Shown here in pieces: positions 8,144-15,376 of a stretch of DNA of 38,292 bases. Positions within the stretch are counted from its first letter, which is position 1, and each line of letters starts with the position of its first letter. Source of the DNA: Armatimonadetes bacterium CG2_30_59_28 (GTDB taxonomy: Bacteria; Armatimonadota; Abditibacteriia; CG2-30-59-28); the NCBI GenBank assembly GCA_001872605.1, contig MNXM01000186.1, positions 1-38,292 of the forward strand. The letters are read 5' to 3'. A program made the translations under genes and the position numbers. The notes under the pieces are model-generated. The model saw only the letters and a list, made by a program, of their open reading frames with translations. It did not search any database and was not told the origin of the DNA.

Positions 8144-8262
8144 ATACGCAAGGGAATTATCCATGCCGGTCTGTCGGCACCACGCAGGATGAAAGCTCGA
8201 CGCGCAAGGATGCGGTCCATTCCGCATTCCGAAATCTACATTTTCAGGGGAGCCTTCCGTCA

Positions 8263-9165
8263 ATGTCAATTCAGGTCAAAGTTCCGGCAACCACGGCAAA
8301 CCTCGGTCCCGGATTCGACGCTCTCGGGATGGCGCTGAATCTTTATAACTTTGTCGAGATCGCGAAATCGGGAAGCTCCCTCATCGAGGTCGCAGGGGAA
8401 GGCGCTGACCAGCTTCCCAGGGACGCGACCAATATCGTTGCGGTCGCTGTGCAGGAGGTGTTTCGAGCTGTGGGAAGGGCAGAAACCTCGCTAAGCATTC
8501 GGCTCAATAACCGCATCCCTCTGGCGCGTGGATTGGGCAGTTCCGCCGCGGCGAGAGTAGGAGTGATGGTGGCTGTGAACCGTATGTGCGGGGACACGCT
8601 GAGCGAGATGGAATTGCTGGCGCTGGCGACGGGGTTGGAGGGTCACCCGGACAACGTCGCTCCCGCGCTGTTGGGGGGATTGGTCATCTCCAGCGTGGAG
8701 GAAGACGGTTCCGTTCACTGCGTCCGGGCCCCGGTCAGCGACCCGCCCTCATTCGTGGTGCTGATTCCCGACGCAGAAGTATCCACCGAAGAAGCACGAT
8801 CGTCGCTACCCAATTCGTATTCCCGGTCGGACACGTGCTTCAACATCAGCCGGGCTTCTCTTCTCGTTGGGGCGCTGATGACAGGACATCACGAAGTTCT
8901 TCGGGTTGCGCTTCGGGACAAAATCCACCAGCCCTATCGAGCAAAGATCATGCCGTGGTTTAATTCGGTCGTTGATGCGGCGACGGAATCTGGCGCACAC
9001 GGCGCTGTGTTGAGCGGCGCCGGATCATGCATTCTCGCGATGACCCCGGAAGATCGCGTTGACGCAGTGGGCTCGGCGATGCTGACGGCATTGCGGAACC
9101 ACCGTCAGCAAGGCCGGTACCTAAACTTGAAGATAGACACGGACGGAGCGCGCGTCGTGGAATAG
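8263..9165 (+). CDS. thrB: Homoserine kinase
   Basis: A 300-residue GHMP-family kinase that phosphorylates L-homoserine with ATP, the penultimate step of threonine synthesis. The N-terminal PATTANLGPGFDALGMAL (residues 8-25) is the homoserine-kinase signature. The ATP-binding loop is RGLGSSAAARVG near residues 92-103, and the C-terminal GAVLSGAGSCILA is the third GHMP motif. The length is normal. GGGGAG lies about 10 bases before ATG 8263. Neither thrA nor thrC is in the window, so thrB is separated from the rest of its pathway here. The next gene, a Gfo/Idh oxidoreductase, begins about 70 bases on and is probably unrelated in function. Confidence 0.95.
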   Translation: MSIQVKVPATTANLGPGFDALGMALNLYNFVEIAKSGSSLIEVAGEGADQLPRDATNIVAVAVQEVFRAVGRAETSLSIRLNNRIPLARGLGSSAAARVGVMVAVNRMCGDTLSEMELLALATGLEGHPDNVAPALLGGLVISSVEEDGSVHCVRAPVSDPPSFVVLIPDAEVSTEEARSSLPNSYSRSDTCFNISRASLLVGALMTGHHEVLRVALRDKIHQPYRAKIMPWFNSVVDAATESGAHGAVLSGAGSCILAMTPEDRVDAVGSAMLTALRNHRQQGRYLNLKIDTDGARVVE

Positions 9166-9237
9166 TTGCGCACGTCCGGATAGAAACCTGAGAATTTGCC
9201 GGGCGACCGGCGGCCAAGCAGAAAGGAATCTGACAAG

Positions 9238-10326
9238 ATGGACAAAGTTCGGTTTGGCGTATTGGGCGCGGGACGCGGCGCGGGCATTGCTCGCGCAATG
9301 AAATACGCCCCGAGTGCGGAATTGGTCGCCTTGTGCGACATGAACGAGGAACGCCTGCGGCAAGTCGTTGCTGCCACCGGTGTGACACAGACCTACGCGC
9401 GCTACGAAGACTTGCTCGCTTCGGATGTGAACGCGGTCATCGTTGCGTCCCCGATGCCGTTGCACGTGGAGCACTCCGTGCAGGCACTGAAAGCGGGCAA
9501 GCATGTTCTCTCGGAAGTCACCGCGGCGACGGAAATGGAGCAATGTTGGGAACTGCTGGAAACGGTGAAGTCAACCGGATTGAAGTACATGCTTGCCGAG
9601 AACTACAACTACCAGCGTCCCTGGAGCATCGTGGTCGGGATGGTCGAGGCGGGGGTATTCGGAGACCTCTACTACGGCGAGGCGGATCAGATTCAGGAGT
9701 TCAAGGGGGGGTTTCATCATCCCGACTCCGGATACAACTGGCGCACTTCAGAACTGGCCCTGCGGCAGGGACACCAATACATTACACACAACCTCGGGCC
9801 GCTCTATCAGGTCTTCAAGGAGAGAATTAAGACGGTCGTCTGTCTCGGGTCCGGACAGCGGCATCTTGAGTGGGCGAAGGCCGACAGCACTTGCGTCGTG
9901 CTTCTGGAAACCGAAACCGGCAGGTTGCTGCGGATTCGTCTCGACTTCTTTTCGGACCGACCGAATAACTTCACCTACCTCGGAATCCAGGGAGTCAACG
10001 CCGCCTATGAAGCCCCGCGCGGCCCGCAGGACGAACACAAAATCTACGTCCACGGACGCACAGAACGCGGCGCATGGGAGAACCTTTGGGAGTATCAGGA
10101 CTATCTGCCGGAGGTCTGGAAAGCGATGCCTGCGGAAGCGGTCAACGACGGCTACGATGGAGGCAGCTCAATCATGGTTGAGGACTTCGCGCGCAGCATC
10201 ATTGATGATACCCGACCACCCATCGACGTGGTCGACGCATTGAACATCACTGCTCCGGGTCTGCTCTCTGAAGTGTCGCGTGCACGGGGGGGGAAGCCAG
10301 TAGACGTTCCCAACTTCACCGGATGA
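9238..10326 (+). CDS. Gfo/Idh/MocA family oxidoreductase with atypical SEV motif
   Basis: A 362-residue NAD(P)-dependent sugar oxidoreductase of the Gfo/Idh/MocA family. The Rossmann start is VRFGVLGAGRGAGIARAMK (residues 4-22), followed by LVALCDMNEERL and VIVASPMPLHVEHSVQALKA. At the position where most members have the EKP motif it reads HVLSEVTAATEMEQ, so the usual lysine is missing. This SEV variant is a recognisable subgroup, and its chemistry may differ from simple dehydrogenation. ATG 9238 is preferred to the longer frame from 9196 because AGAAAGGAAT sits just upstream and the protein then starts at the Rossmann strand. It converges on the minus-strand carbohydrate block, the facing stop codon lying about 11 bases away. 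Substrate unknown. Confidence 0.9.
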   Translation: MDKVRFGVLGAGRGAGIARAMKYAPSAELVALCDMNEERLRQVVAATGVTQTYARYEDLLASDVNAVIVASPMPLHVEHSVQALKAGKHVLSEVTAATEMEQCWELLETVKSTGLKYMLAENYNYQRPWSIVVGMVEAGVFGDLYYGEADQIQEFKGGFHHPDSGYNWRTSELALRQGHQYITHNLGPLYQVFKERIKTVVCLGSGQRHLEWAKADSTCVVLLETETGRLLRIRLDFFSDRPNNFTYLGIQGVNAAYEAPRGPQDEHKIYVHGRTERGAWENLWEYQDYLPEVWKAMPAEAVNDGYDGGSSIMVEDFARSIIDDTRPPIDVVDALNITAPGLLSEVSRARGGKPVDVPNFTG

Positions 10327-10337
10327 GAAGAACGCTA

Positions 10338-12677
10338 CTAAGGGTTCTTCGCTGAGAACTCCCGCGCGGCGCGCATCTCTTCAGCCGTAAACGGTTTGAG
10401 CAATTCGCTCGGAGGCATCACGTGAGTGAAGATGTCCACCCAGTCCCACATGGTCAAACCTGACATGGGATGATCCCACGCAATCTGCCCCCGCAACTGC
10501 CGCGCGAGAAACACCGCCCAACTCACGAACAGAACCCGAACCGTCTGTGGAGCAAAGGACGCTCCTGTGGGTCCGTGGTCGAACGTCCATGTTCCCGCCT
10601 GCGGGTTGATGTCATTCATGAAGAAATCCATATAATTGCGTTGCGCGGTGAGAGCGGCGCGACCGGAGACTTCACCGGGCGTGTAGGCAGTGGGCGGATT
10701 CTCCATTCGGTCCACTTCACGCAGCAGGCTGGTATAGCCCCCCTCACGCACGTCACGCGGGTCGGCGGGAAGTACTTTCTCTTTCGCCATGCGAATGCCT
10801 CTGCCCGTTTCGACGTCATAGTAGTCGTGCCAACCGGCGGACTTCTCGTCAGGCGACTCGATGCGGTTGTCCAGCATCCACGCTTTCCACTTCAGCAACG
10901 GCTCACGGTACTTTTCTTCTCCTGTCAAGCGGTAGGTTTGTATCAGAGCGCGTGGCACGGCGCTAATCCCTTCGGACAGTGACACGGCCGCTGGCTCGAA
11001 ATGCCGCGCCACGATGGGGACGTTGTTCTCATCGTACTGTTGCGCCCACCCTTTCGCTTTCTTATCGATGAACGCAGCCACCAGCCAATCGGCCGCGCGA
11101 AGATAGGAGGCGAGGTACTTCGCATCCCGGGTGCGACGGTAGGCGAGCAGCATCACCTGCATCTGGTCGGTGGTGGCGTAGTCGTTGATTTCGCCCGCGT
11201 GCTTGTACCCTCGCGCGGCCTTCCCGCAACCCTCCTTAAGGTCGTAGTGGTGCGACCAGGATCCATTCGGGTTCTGACCCTTCAGAATGAAGTTGACCCC
11301 CCGCTCCGCCGCGTCCGCGTATTCGGCCTTGCTTGTCAGTGTGTGTAAGCGGTAGAGCAGCAAAACAGGATGAGACTGCACATGGTCCTCGAACGGAGCA
11401 AGGTCCGGGCTGTACAGCGAGATCGGCTTTAGCTCCTTTGGGTCCACTCGCACCCAGTAGACCCAGTTCCCCTGCGGTTGCTGCACTGCAAGGAGGAGCC
11501 TCCCTGTCTGTTCCGCCGCATCGAGGTACTTGCGGTCCCCCAGAGCCTCGTACGCTCCCAGTAGTCGCACCGCCGCTCCCGCGGAGTTCTGGTCTTTGGA
11601 CAACGCCACCATATCATCCGTGTAGGGGATCACCGTCGACGATGAGAGAAAGCGCATCATGCTGGGGAACGCGGATGAATAGGCCCAACCTCCGCATTTT
11701 TGGGACTCAAGAACCCGTCGCAGGTGCGTGCGCAATGTTGACTCCAGCCTTGCCTCCCACGGATCGTCCTTGAGGTGAACCGCAGGCTCAAGCTGCAGAG
11801 CGGGGGCAGCGACCGGAGGCAAGGACGCTGGTAGATGCAGACCCACGCCCTGCGATTGGTCAGGCGTGCGGTAATCAATCAGCAGATGATCCATCTGCCC
11901 GTCGAACCCGCGTGCCGCGGCATACCCGACATTGGGCGGCGTGCCGACCAGGAGACAACTCCATGCCCCTTTCCTGAATCTAACATCTGCCTGCCGGACA
12001 TCGTCGTTCACGCACAGCCACACCTTGTTTGACTCCCGATCCCATGAGAAGCGGAGGATTTCCCACTCATTGGCTCGAAGTTTCGCCACCGGAATCCGCA
12101 GGGGAACCGCGTCGGGTTCCGCCACCTCGTAGCCGCTCTGCTCGGAACGGAAGTCTGTCCACAGGCGACCATCGAAGAATTGATACACGAAAAGCGCCAG
12201 AGAGTTGTCGGCATCCTTGACCAGCGCGAGACTGGTGCCTTCCTCACTGGGGATCTCAGTCCCCCCAGTCCCGTTCGGCACCAGCACTGCCAACCATGTG
12301 CGCTGTCCGTCGGACCATTGACGCTTTCCGGACCACCGAATTCGAAGGGAGGCGGTGCCTCGCTCGGGAGGGACGTTCCGTCCATCGAAGATCACCGCCG
12401 ACTTCTCAATTGCTCGCCGTTCGCCCTGGGGTGTGTCATCGTGTCCTGCAAACTGCGCCGCTCCCCGCTGGTCGCCCTCCAGCGGGACAATCTTCACGTT
12501 CCCCGAGGCAGAAAACGGGTTCACCGCGCCCTCACAGGCATGAAGGCTGCTATCGAAGGGGCAGATCAGCGAGAGGTCCGTCAACGACTGCGACCAACTC
12601 AGTTTCTCGAAAATGCAGCAGTGCAGGATGAGCAGGCAAATCGTGATGGTGGGTCTTCTTCTCATTGGTTGTGTCAT
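10338..12677 (-). CDS. Secreted protein with lectin-like domain and PL10-like pectate lyase domain
   Basis: A 779-residue exported protein. Residues 1-30 form a signal peptide (RRRPTITICLLILHCCIF, then SWSQS near the cleavage site). Residues about 35-270 look like a concanavalin/LamG-type beta-sandwich (SLRIRWSGKRQW, LRFSWDRESNKVWLCVND). Residues about 316-720 form an alpha-helical toroid. It has paired QQPQGNWVYW and QNPNGSWSHHYD repeats, and GWAQQYDENNVPIVARHFEP near 543-562, close to the motif of family PL10 polygalacturonate lyases. It probably cleaves or binds an acidic polysaccharide outside the cytoplasm, but overall similarity to characterised PL10 enzymes is judged only from motifs. 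AAGGAG lies 10 bases before the start; an internal ATG four codons later is an alternative. It is the last gene of the minus-strand block, 27 bases after the URO-D gene. Confidence 0.8.
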   Translation of the reverse strand: MTQPMRRRPTITICLLILHCCIFEKLSWSQSLTDLSLICPFDSSLHACEGAVNPFSASGNVKIVPLEGDQRGAAQFAGHDDTPQGERRAIEKSAVIFDGRNVPPERGTASLRIRWSGKRQWSDGQRTWLAVLVPNGTGGTEIPSEEGTSLALVKDADNSLALFVYQFFDGRLWTDFRSEQSGYEVAEPDAVPLRIPVAKLRANEWEILRFSWDRESNKVWLCVNDDVRQADVRFRKGAWSCLLVGTPPNVGYAAARGFDGQMDHLLIDYRTPDQSQGVGLHLPASLPPVAAPALQLEPAVHLKDDPWEARLESTLRTHLRRVLESQKCGGWAYSSAFPSMMRFLSSSTVIPYTDDMVALSKDQNSAGAAVRLLGAYEALGDRKYLDAAEQTGRLLLAVQQPQGNWVYWVRVDPKELKPISLYSPDLAPFEDHVQSHPVLLLYRLHTLTSKAEYADAAERGVNFILKGQNPNGSWSHHYDLKEGCGKAARGYKHAGEINDYATTDQMQVMLLAYRRTRDAKYLASYLRAADWLVAAFIDKKAKGWAQQYDENNVPIVARHFEPAAVSLSEGISAVPRALIQTYRLTGEEKYREPLLKWKAWMLDNRIESPDEKSAGWHDYYDVETGRGIRMAKEKVLPADPRDVREGGYTSLLREVDRMENPPTAYTPGEVSGRAALTAQRNYMDFFMNDINPQAGTWTFDHGPTGASFAPQTVRVLFVSWAVFLARQLRGQIAWDHPMSGLTMWDWVDIFTHVMPPSELLKPFTAEEMRAAREFSAKNP

Positions 12678-12704
12678 TCCGGCAAACGCTCCTTCTGTGC
12701 CGTT

Positions 12705-13787
12705 CTAATCTACCCCCAGCAATCTCTTCTTCCTCTTCCAGTAGTACACGAAGTTCTCGTACGGCACATCGTGCGGGATGGCGTGGTCGAGGTGGGGGAT
12801 GTAGCCACCCTGCTCGACAAGTGGAATCTTCGCATCCAGCTCCTCGTCGATGGCGCGATGGTCACGCGCGAGGACGCGCTTATCGATGCCGCCGGTCATC
12901 AGAAGGTCGCTCCCGTATTCCCGGCGGAGTTTCGCCACGTCCATCCCCGCGGCCACTTCCATCGGGTAGACGCCGTTGATTCCAGCGTCGAGCCAGAGAG
13001 GAATCAGCTCGGAAACATCGCCGTCACTATCCACGAGGATGATGTCGATGCCGCGGCTGCGGGCCAATTCTGTGATGCATTTGTAGCGGGGCGACATGAA
13101 TTCCCTGAACATGGCTGGCGACAGCAGCGATCCGCTACGGTAGCACATGTCTTCCCAGAAGAAGATGCTGGTCAGCGGCGCGTCCTCGATTACCTGCGGC
13201 AGCAGCGCCAGCGCCAGTTCCGTGGAGGTCTCCATCATGTCGTGGACGAGGAGTGGGTCGTCGTGAAACGCATACATGGCGCGTTCCGGGCCCATCAGTT
13301 CACGCACAAATCCGAAGAGGCTGGGCGACCGCGGCCCCTGGTAGATCAGGACAGGCTCTTCGCGTCGCCAACGTTGACAACGCTCCGGCCAGTCAACCGG
13401 GAAGCGGCCCGGGGTAGAGGGATCGAATCGCTTCTTCAACGCCTCCCAGTCGGCGCGTGACTGGACCGGATACTCAAGATGCTCGGGCATACTCATCTCG
13501 TCGGGAGACTTGAGCACCCGCTCGACAATGCCTCGGTCGATGCGACGCGTTACGTACGTCTCGTCTTCGTGAAGCACTTGCTCTTCGTACCGAGGGAGCA
13601 TCCACAGATCGACCCCGCACAAATCCTTGCCGTCACACTCGCTATATTGCGTCGGCATCCTGTCCTCGCCCAGCGCCTCTCGCTGCCATCGGCGAAGCGT
13701 CGACGGCCAGGCTCCCCATTCCCAGAGGGGGTACTGGTCGGCAGGCTGGAAGCGCATATGATTCAGGAAGCGTTCATGTGAGGTCAT
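12705..13787 (-). CDS. Uroporphyrinogen decarboxylase (URO-D) family protein
   Basis: A 360-residue cytoplasmic protein paralogous to the one at 4856-5974. Shared blocks are the start MTSHERFLNHMRFQPADQYP, IILVDSDGDVSELIPLWL (Asp253 to Asp257 and following), GINGVYPMEVAAGMDV, MTGGIDKRVLARDHRAI, and the C-terminal HLDHAIPHDVPYENFVYYW. As with its paralogue, the family name describes the fold. The carbohydrate-degradation context argues against a heme role, and a corrinoid or C1-transfer reaction is possible but not shown. AAGGA lies 9 bases before the start. The gene sits between the sulfatase and the PL10-like gene in the same direction, separated from the sulfatase by a nested palindrome at 13825-13954. 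Confidence 0.88.
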   Translation of the reverse strand: MTSHERFLNHMRFQPADQYPLWEWGAWPSTLRRWQREALGEDRMPTQYSECDGKDLCGVDLWMLPRYEEQVLHEDETYVTRRIDRGIVERVLKSPDEMSMPEHLEYPVQSRADWEALKKRFDPSTPGRFPVDWPERCQRWRREEPVLIYQGPRSPSLFGFVRELMGPERAMYAFHDDPLLVHDMMETSTELALALLPQVIEDAPLTSIFFWEDMCYRSGSLLSPAMFREFMSPRYKCITELARSRGIDIILVDSDGDVSELIPLWLDAGINGVYPMEVAAGMDVAKLRREYGSDLLMTGGIDKRVLARDHRAIDEELDAKIPLVEQGGYIPHLDHAIPHDVPYENFVYYWKRKKRLLGVD

Positions 13788-13824
13788 GTCTTCTGTCCTT
13801 CGGGTATCCGTTATTTGTAACCAC

Positions 13825-13954
13825 TGCAGTTTGGCGAATTTGCAGTTCCGGTGGGTAGGAGGCGTCTCCGGACGGCGATGATACCCACCATGATGTAGTC
13901 GCCGTCTTAAGACGCCTCCTACACCTGGCGTTCACCAAAATTCGCCAAACTACA
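13825..13954. repeat. Nested palindromic element (outer-arm family B)
   Basis: Outer arms TGCAGTTTGGCGAATT (13825-13840) and AATTCGCCAAACTACA (13939-13954) pair at 15 of 16 positions. The inner hairpin arms are GTAGGAGGCGTCTCCGGACG (from 13855) and its partner ending GACGCCTCCTAC at 13922, pairing at about 21 of 24 positions. The element fills the gap between the sulfatase stop codon and the URO-D gene. Its layout matches the family A elements, but its sequence does not. Confidence 0.75.
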
Positions 13955-13955
13955 A

Positions 13956-15287
13956 TCAATCATACATGGCGACGATATAAGGGTGACACGCGTCGTAGGT
14001 TGTCAGCGGCTTCGGATTGCCGACGCGTCCGCACGGGCGGCGGTTCTTCCCCGGCGCGCCGGTGGCAGAGTCGCCGAGGTCCTCGCGGCAAGCCTCTGCT
14101 CGTTCCCGCAGATCCCCCATAACGTTAGGGTGGGACGTGGATACGTCTGTCGTTTCTCCAATATCCTGGCGAAGATTGTACAACTCCCCGCTCAAGAGAT
14201 GCAACTTCCAATCGCCGCTGCGTACCGCCTGCAGTTCGTGCTCGCGGTAGTAGAAGAGCGGTTCATGGAGTGACGCGGCTCCTCGCTGACCGAGAATCAG
14301 GGGAGTGATGTCGTGACCGTCGATGATGCGATCACTGGGGGATGCCGTCCGCGCGAGTCGGGTAAAGGTCGGCAGGAAATCCATCGCAGTCGTCACTTCC
14401 CGGCATCCCGCCGCGGGCGGAATAACCCCCGGCCATCGCATGATGCACGGCACGCGCATACCACCCTCCCAGGTCGATCCCTTGGCTCCTCTTAGTGGAG
14501 CATTGCTCCCGCCGTGCTGTGGCGCGCCTCCGTTGTCGGAAGTGAAGATCACCAATGTGTTGTCGTCGATTCCCAAATCCTGGAGTTCGTGGAAAAGCGC
14601 TGCCATGCACCGGTCGATGTGCTCAACCGCGGCTCCGTACTTGCCGTTCCGCGATTGATCGAGGAAACGCTGGGGCGAATAGAGCGGGACATGCACGTAC
14701 ATGTGGGCGAAGTAGAGGAAGAAGCGTTCATCCCGGTTGTCGCGAATGAACCGGATCGCCTCCCCCATATAGCGCTCCGTCAATGCTGCCTGATCAGGTT
14801 GTTGCTGAACCACCTCTTCGTCGCGCATCAGCGGCAGAGGAGGAAACTCGCGGTGTCTCTGCGAGATCCCCATGTCGTTGCTGTAGGGAAGACCATACCA
14901 ACTATCGAAGCCGTGGCGCGTTGGGAGGAATTCCGGCTGGTCACCGCAGTGCCACTTCCCGATGATCTTCGTGGCGTATCCGGCGTCCTTCAGGATCGCC
15001 GCAACGGTCACCTCGTCGGAGCTCAGTCCAATGGGCTCACCGGGTCGCAGCACAAGGATTTCGCAACCGGTCTCCAACCCGATCCGTTGCGGGTAGCAAC
15101 CGGTCATCATCGCCGCGCGGGAGGGCGAGCAGACAGGCGCGGCCATGTAGAAGTCTGTGAACCGCGTCCCTTCCGCGGCCATGCGATCCAGCGCGGGTGT
15201 GCTGTGAAGTTCTGATCCGTAGCACCCGATGTCGCCGTAGCCCAGGTCGTCACAGTTGACGAGGATGATATTCGGGTTTGTAAACAT
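13956..15287 (-). CDS. Arylsulfatase-type sulfatase without signal peptide
   Basis: A 443-residue sulfatase of the alkaline-phosphatase fold (S1 type) that would hydrolyse a sulfate ester. The N-terminal metal site is NIILVNCDDLGYGDIGCYG (residues 6-24). The formylglycine signature is CSPSR, with Cys53 as the residue to be converted; this C-x-P-S-R form is the one matured by formylglycine-generating enzyme. FTSDNGGAPQHGG and GAKGSTWEGGMRVP complete the active site. The start is fixed because an in-frame TGA lies five codons upstream of ATG 15287 and AAAGGAA precedes it. No export signal is present, unlike the secreted enzymes on either side, so it probably acts on imported sulfated sugars in the cytoplasm. 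The substrate is not predictable from sequence alone. Confidence 0.93.
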   Translation of the reverse strand: MFTNPNIILVNCDDLGYGDIGCYGSELHSTPALDRMAAEGTRFTDFYMAAPVCSPSRAAMMTGCYPQRIGLETGCEILVLRPGEPIGLSSDEVTVAAILKDAGYATKIIGKWHCGDQPEFLPTRHGFDSWYGLPYSNDMGISQRHREFPPLPLMRDEEVVQQQPDQAALTERYMGEAIRFIRDNRDERFFLYFAHMYVHVPLYSPQRFLDQSRNGKYGAAVEHIDRCMAALFHELQDLGIDDNTLVIFTSDNGGAPQHGGSNAPLRGAKGSTWEGGMRVPCIMRWPGVIPPAAGCREVTTAMDFLPTFTRLARTASPSDRIIDGHDITPLILGQRGAASLHEPLFYYREHELQAVRSGDWKLHLLSGELYNLRQDIGETTDVSTSHPNVMGDLRERAEACREDLGDSATGAPGKNRRPCGRVGNPKPLTTYDACHPYIVAMYD

Positions 15288-15310
15288 GGACGGTTCCTTT
15301 CACCGTGAAG

Positions 15311-15376
15311 AACATGAAGAGCACGAAGAATCTCAAGCCGTCTTCCCCCTACGCCCTCTTCATGCTCTTCATGGTT
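15311..15376. repeat. Inverted repeat of the AACCATGAAGAGCATGAAG type
   Basis: AACATGAAGAGCACGAAG (15311-15328) is mirrored by CTTCATGCTCTTCATGGTT (15358-15376). The right arm contains the stop codon of the DUF6259 gene (15369-15371). A related GAAGACACAAAG-type repeat occurs at 20118-20180. Direct and inverted repeats of this GAAG-rich kind are common between genes in several planctomycete-like genomes, from memory. Confidence 0.6.

Larger units (their letters stand above)
7899..8262. other. Intergenic region upstream of thrB with promoter and hairpins
   Basis: This 364-base gap holds the promoter at 7970-7999 and the nested inverted repeat at 8058-8143. The thrB leader would be about 250 bases. 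I see no leader peptide rich in threonine or isoleucine codons and no T-box or known riboswitch pattern. The frame 7751-8143 overlaps the preceding gene and the repeat, and is rejected. Confidence 0.55.

Noticed and set aside
12180-13460. 426-residue plus-strand frame
   Set aside because: It is antisense to the PL10-like and URO-D genes and spans the gap between them; long antisense frames are common with this GC-rich third-position codon use.
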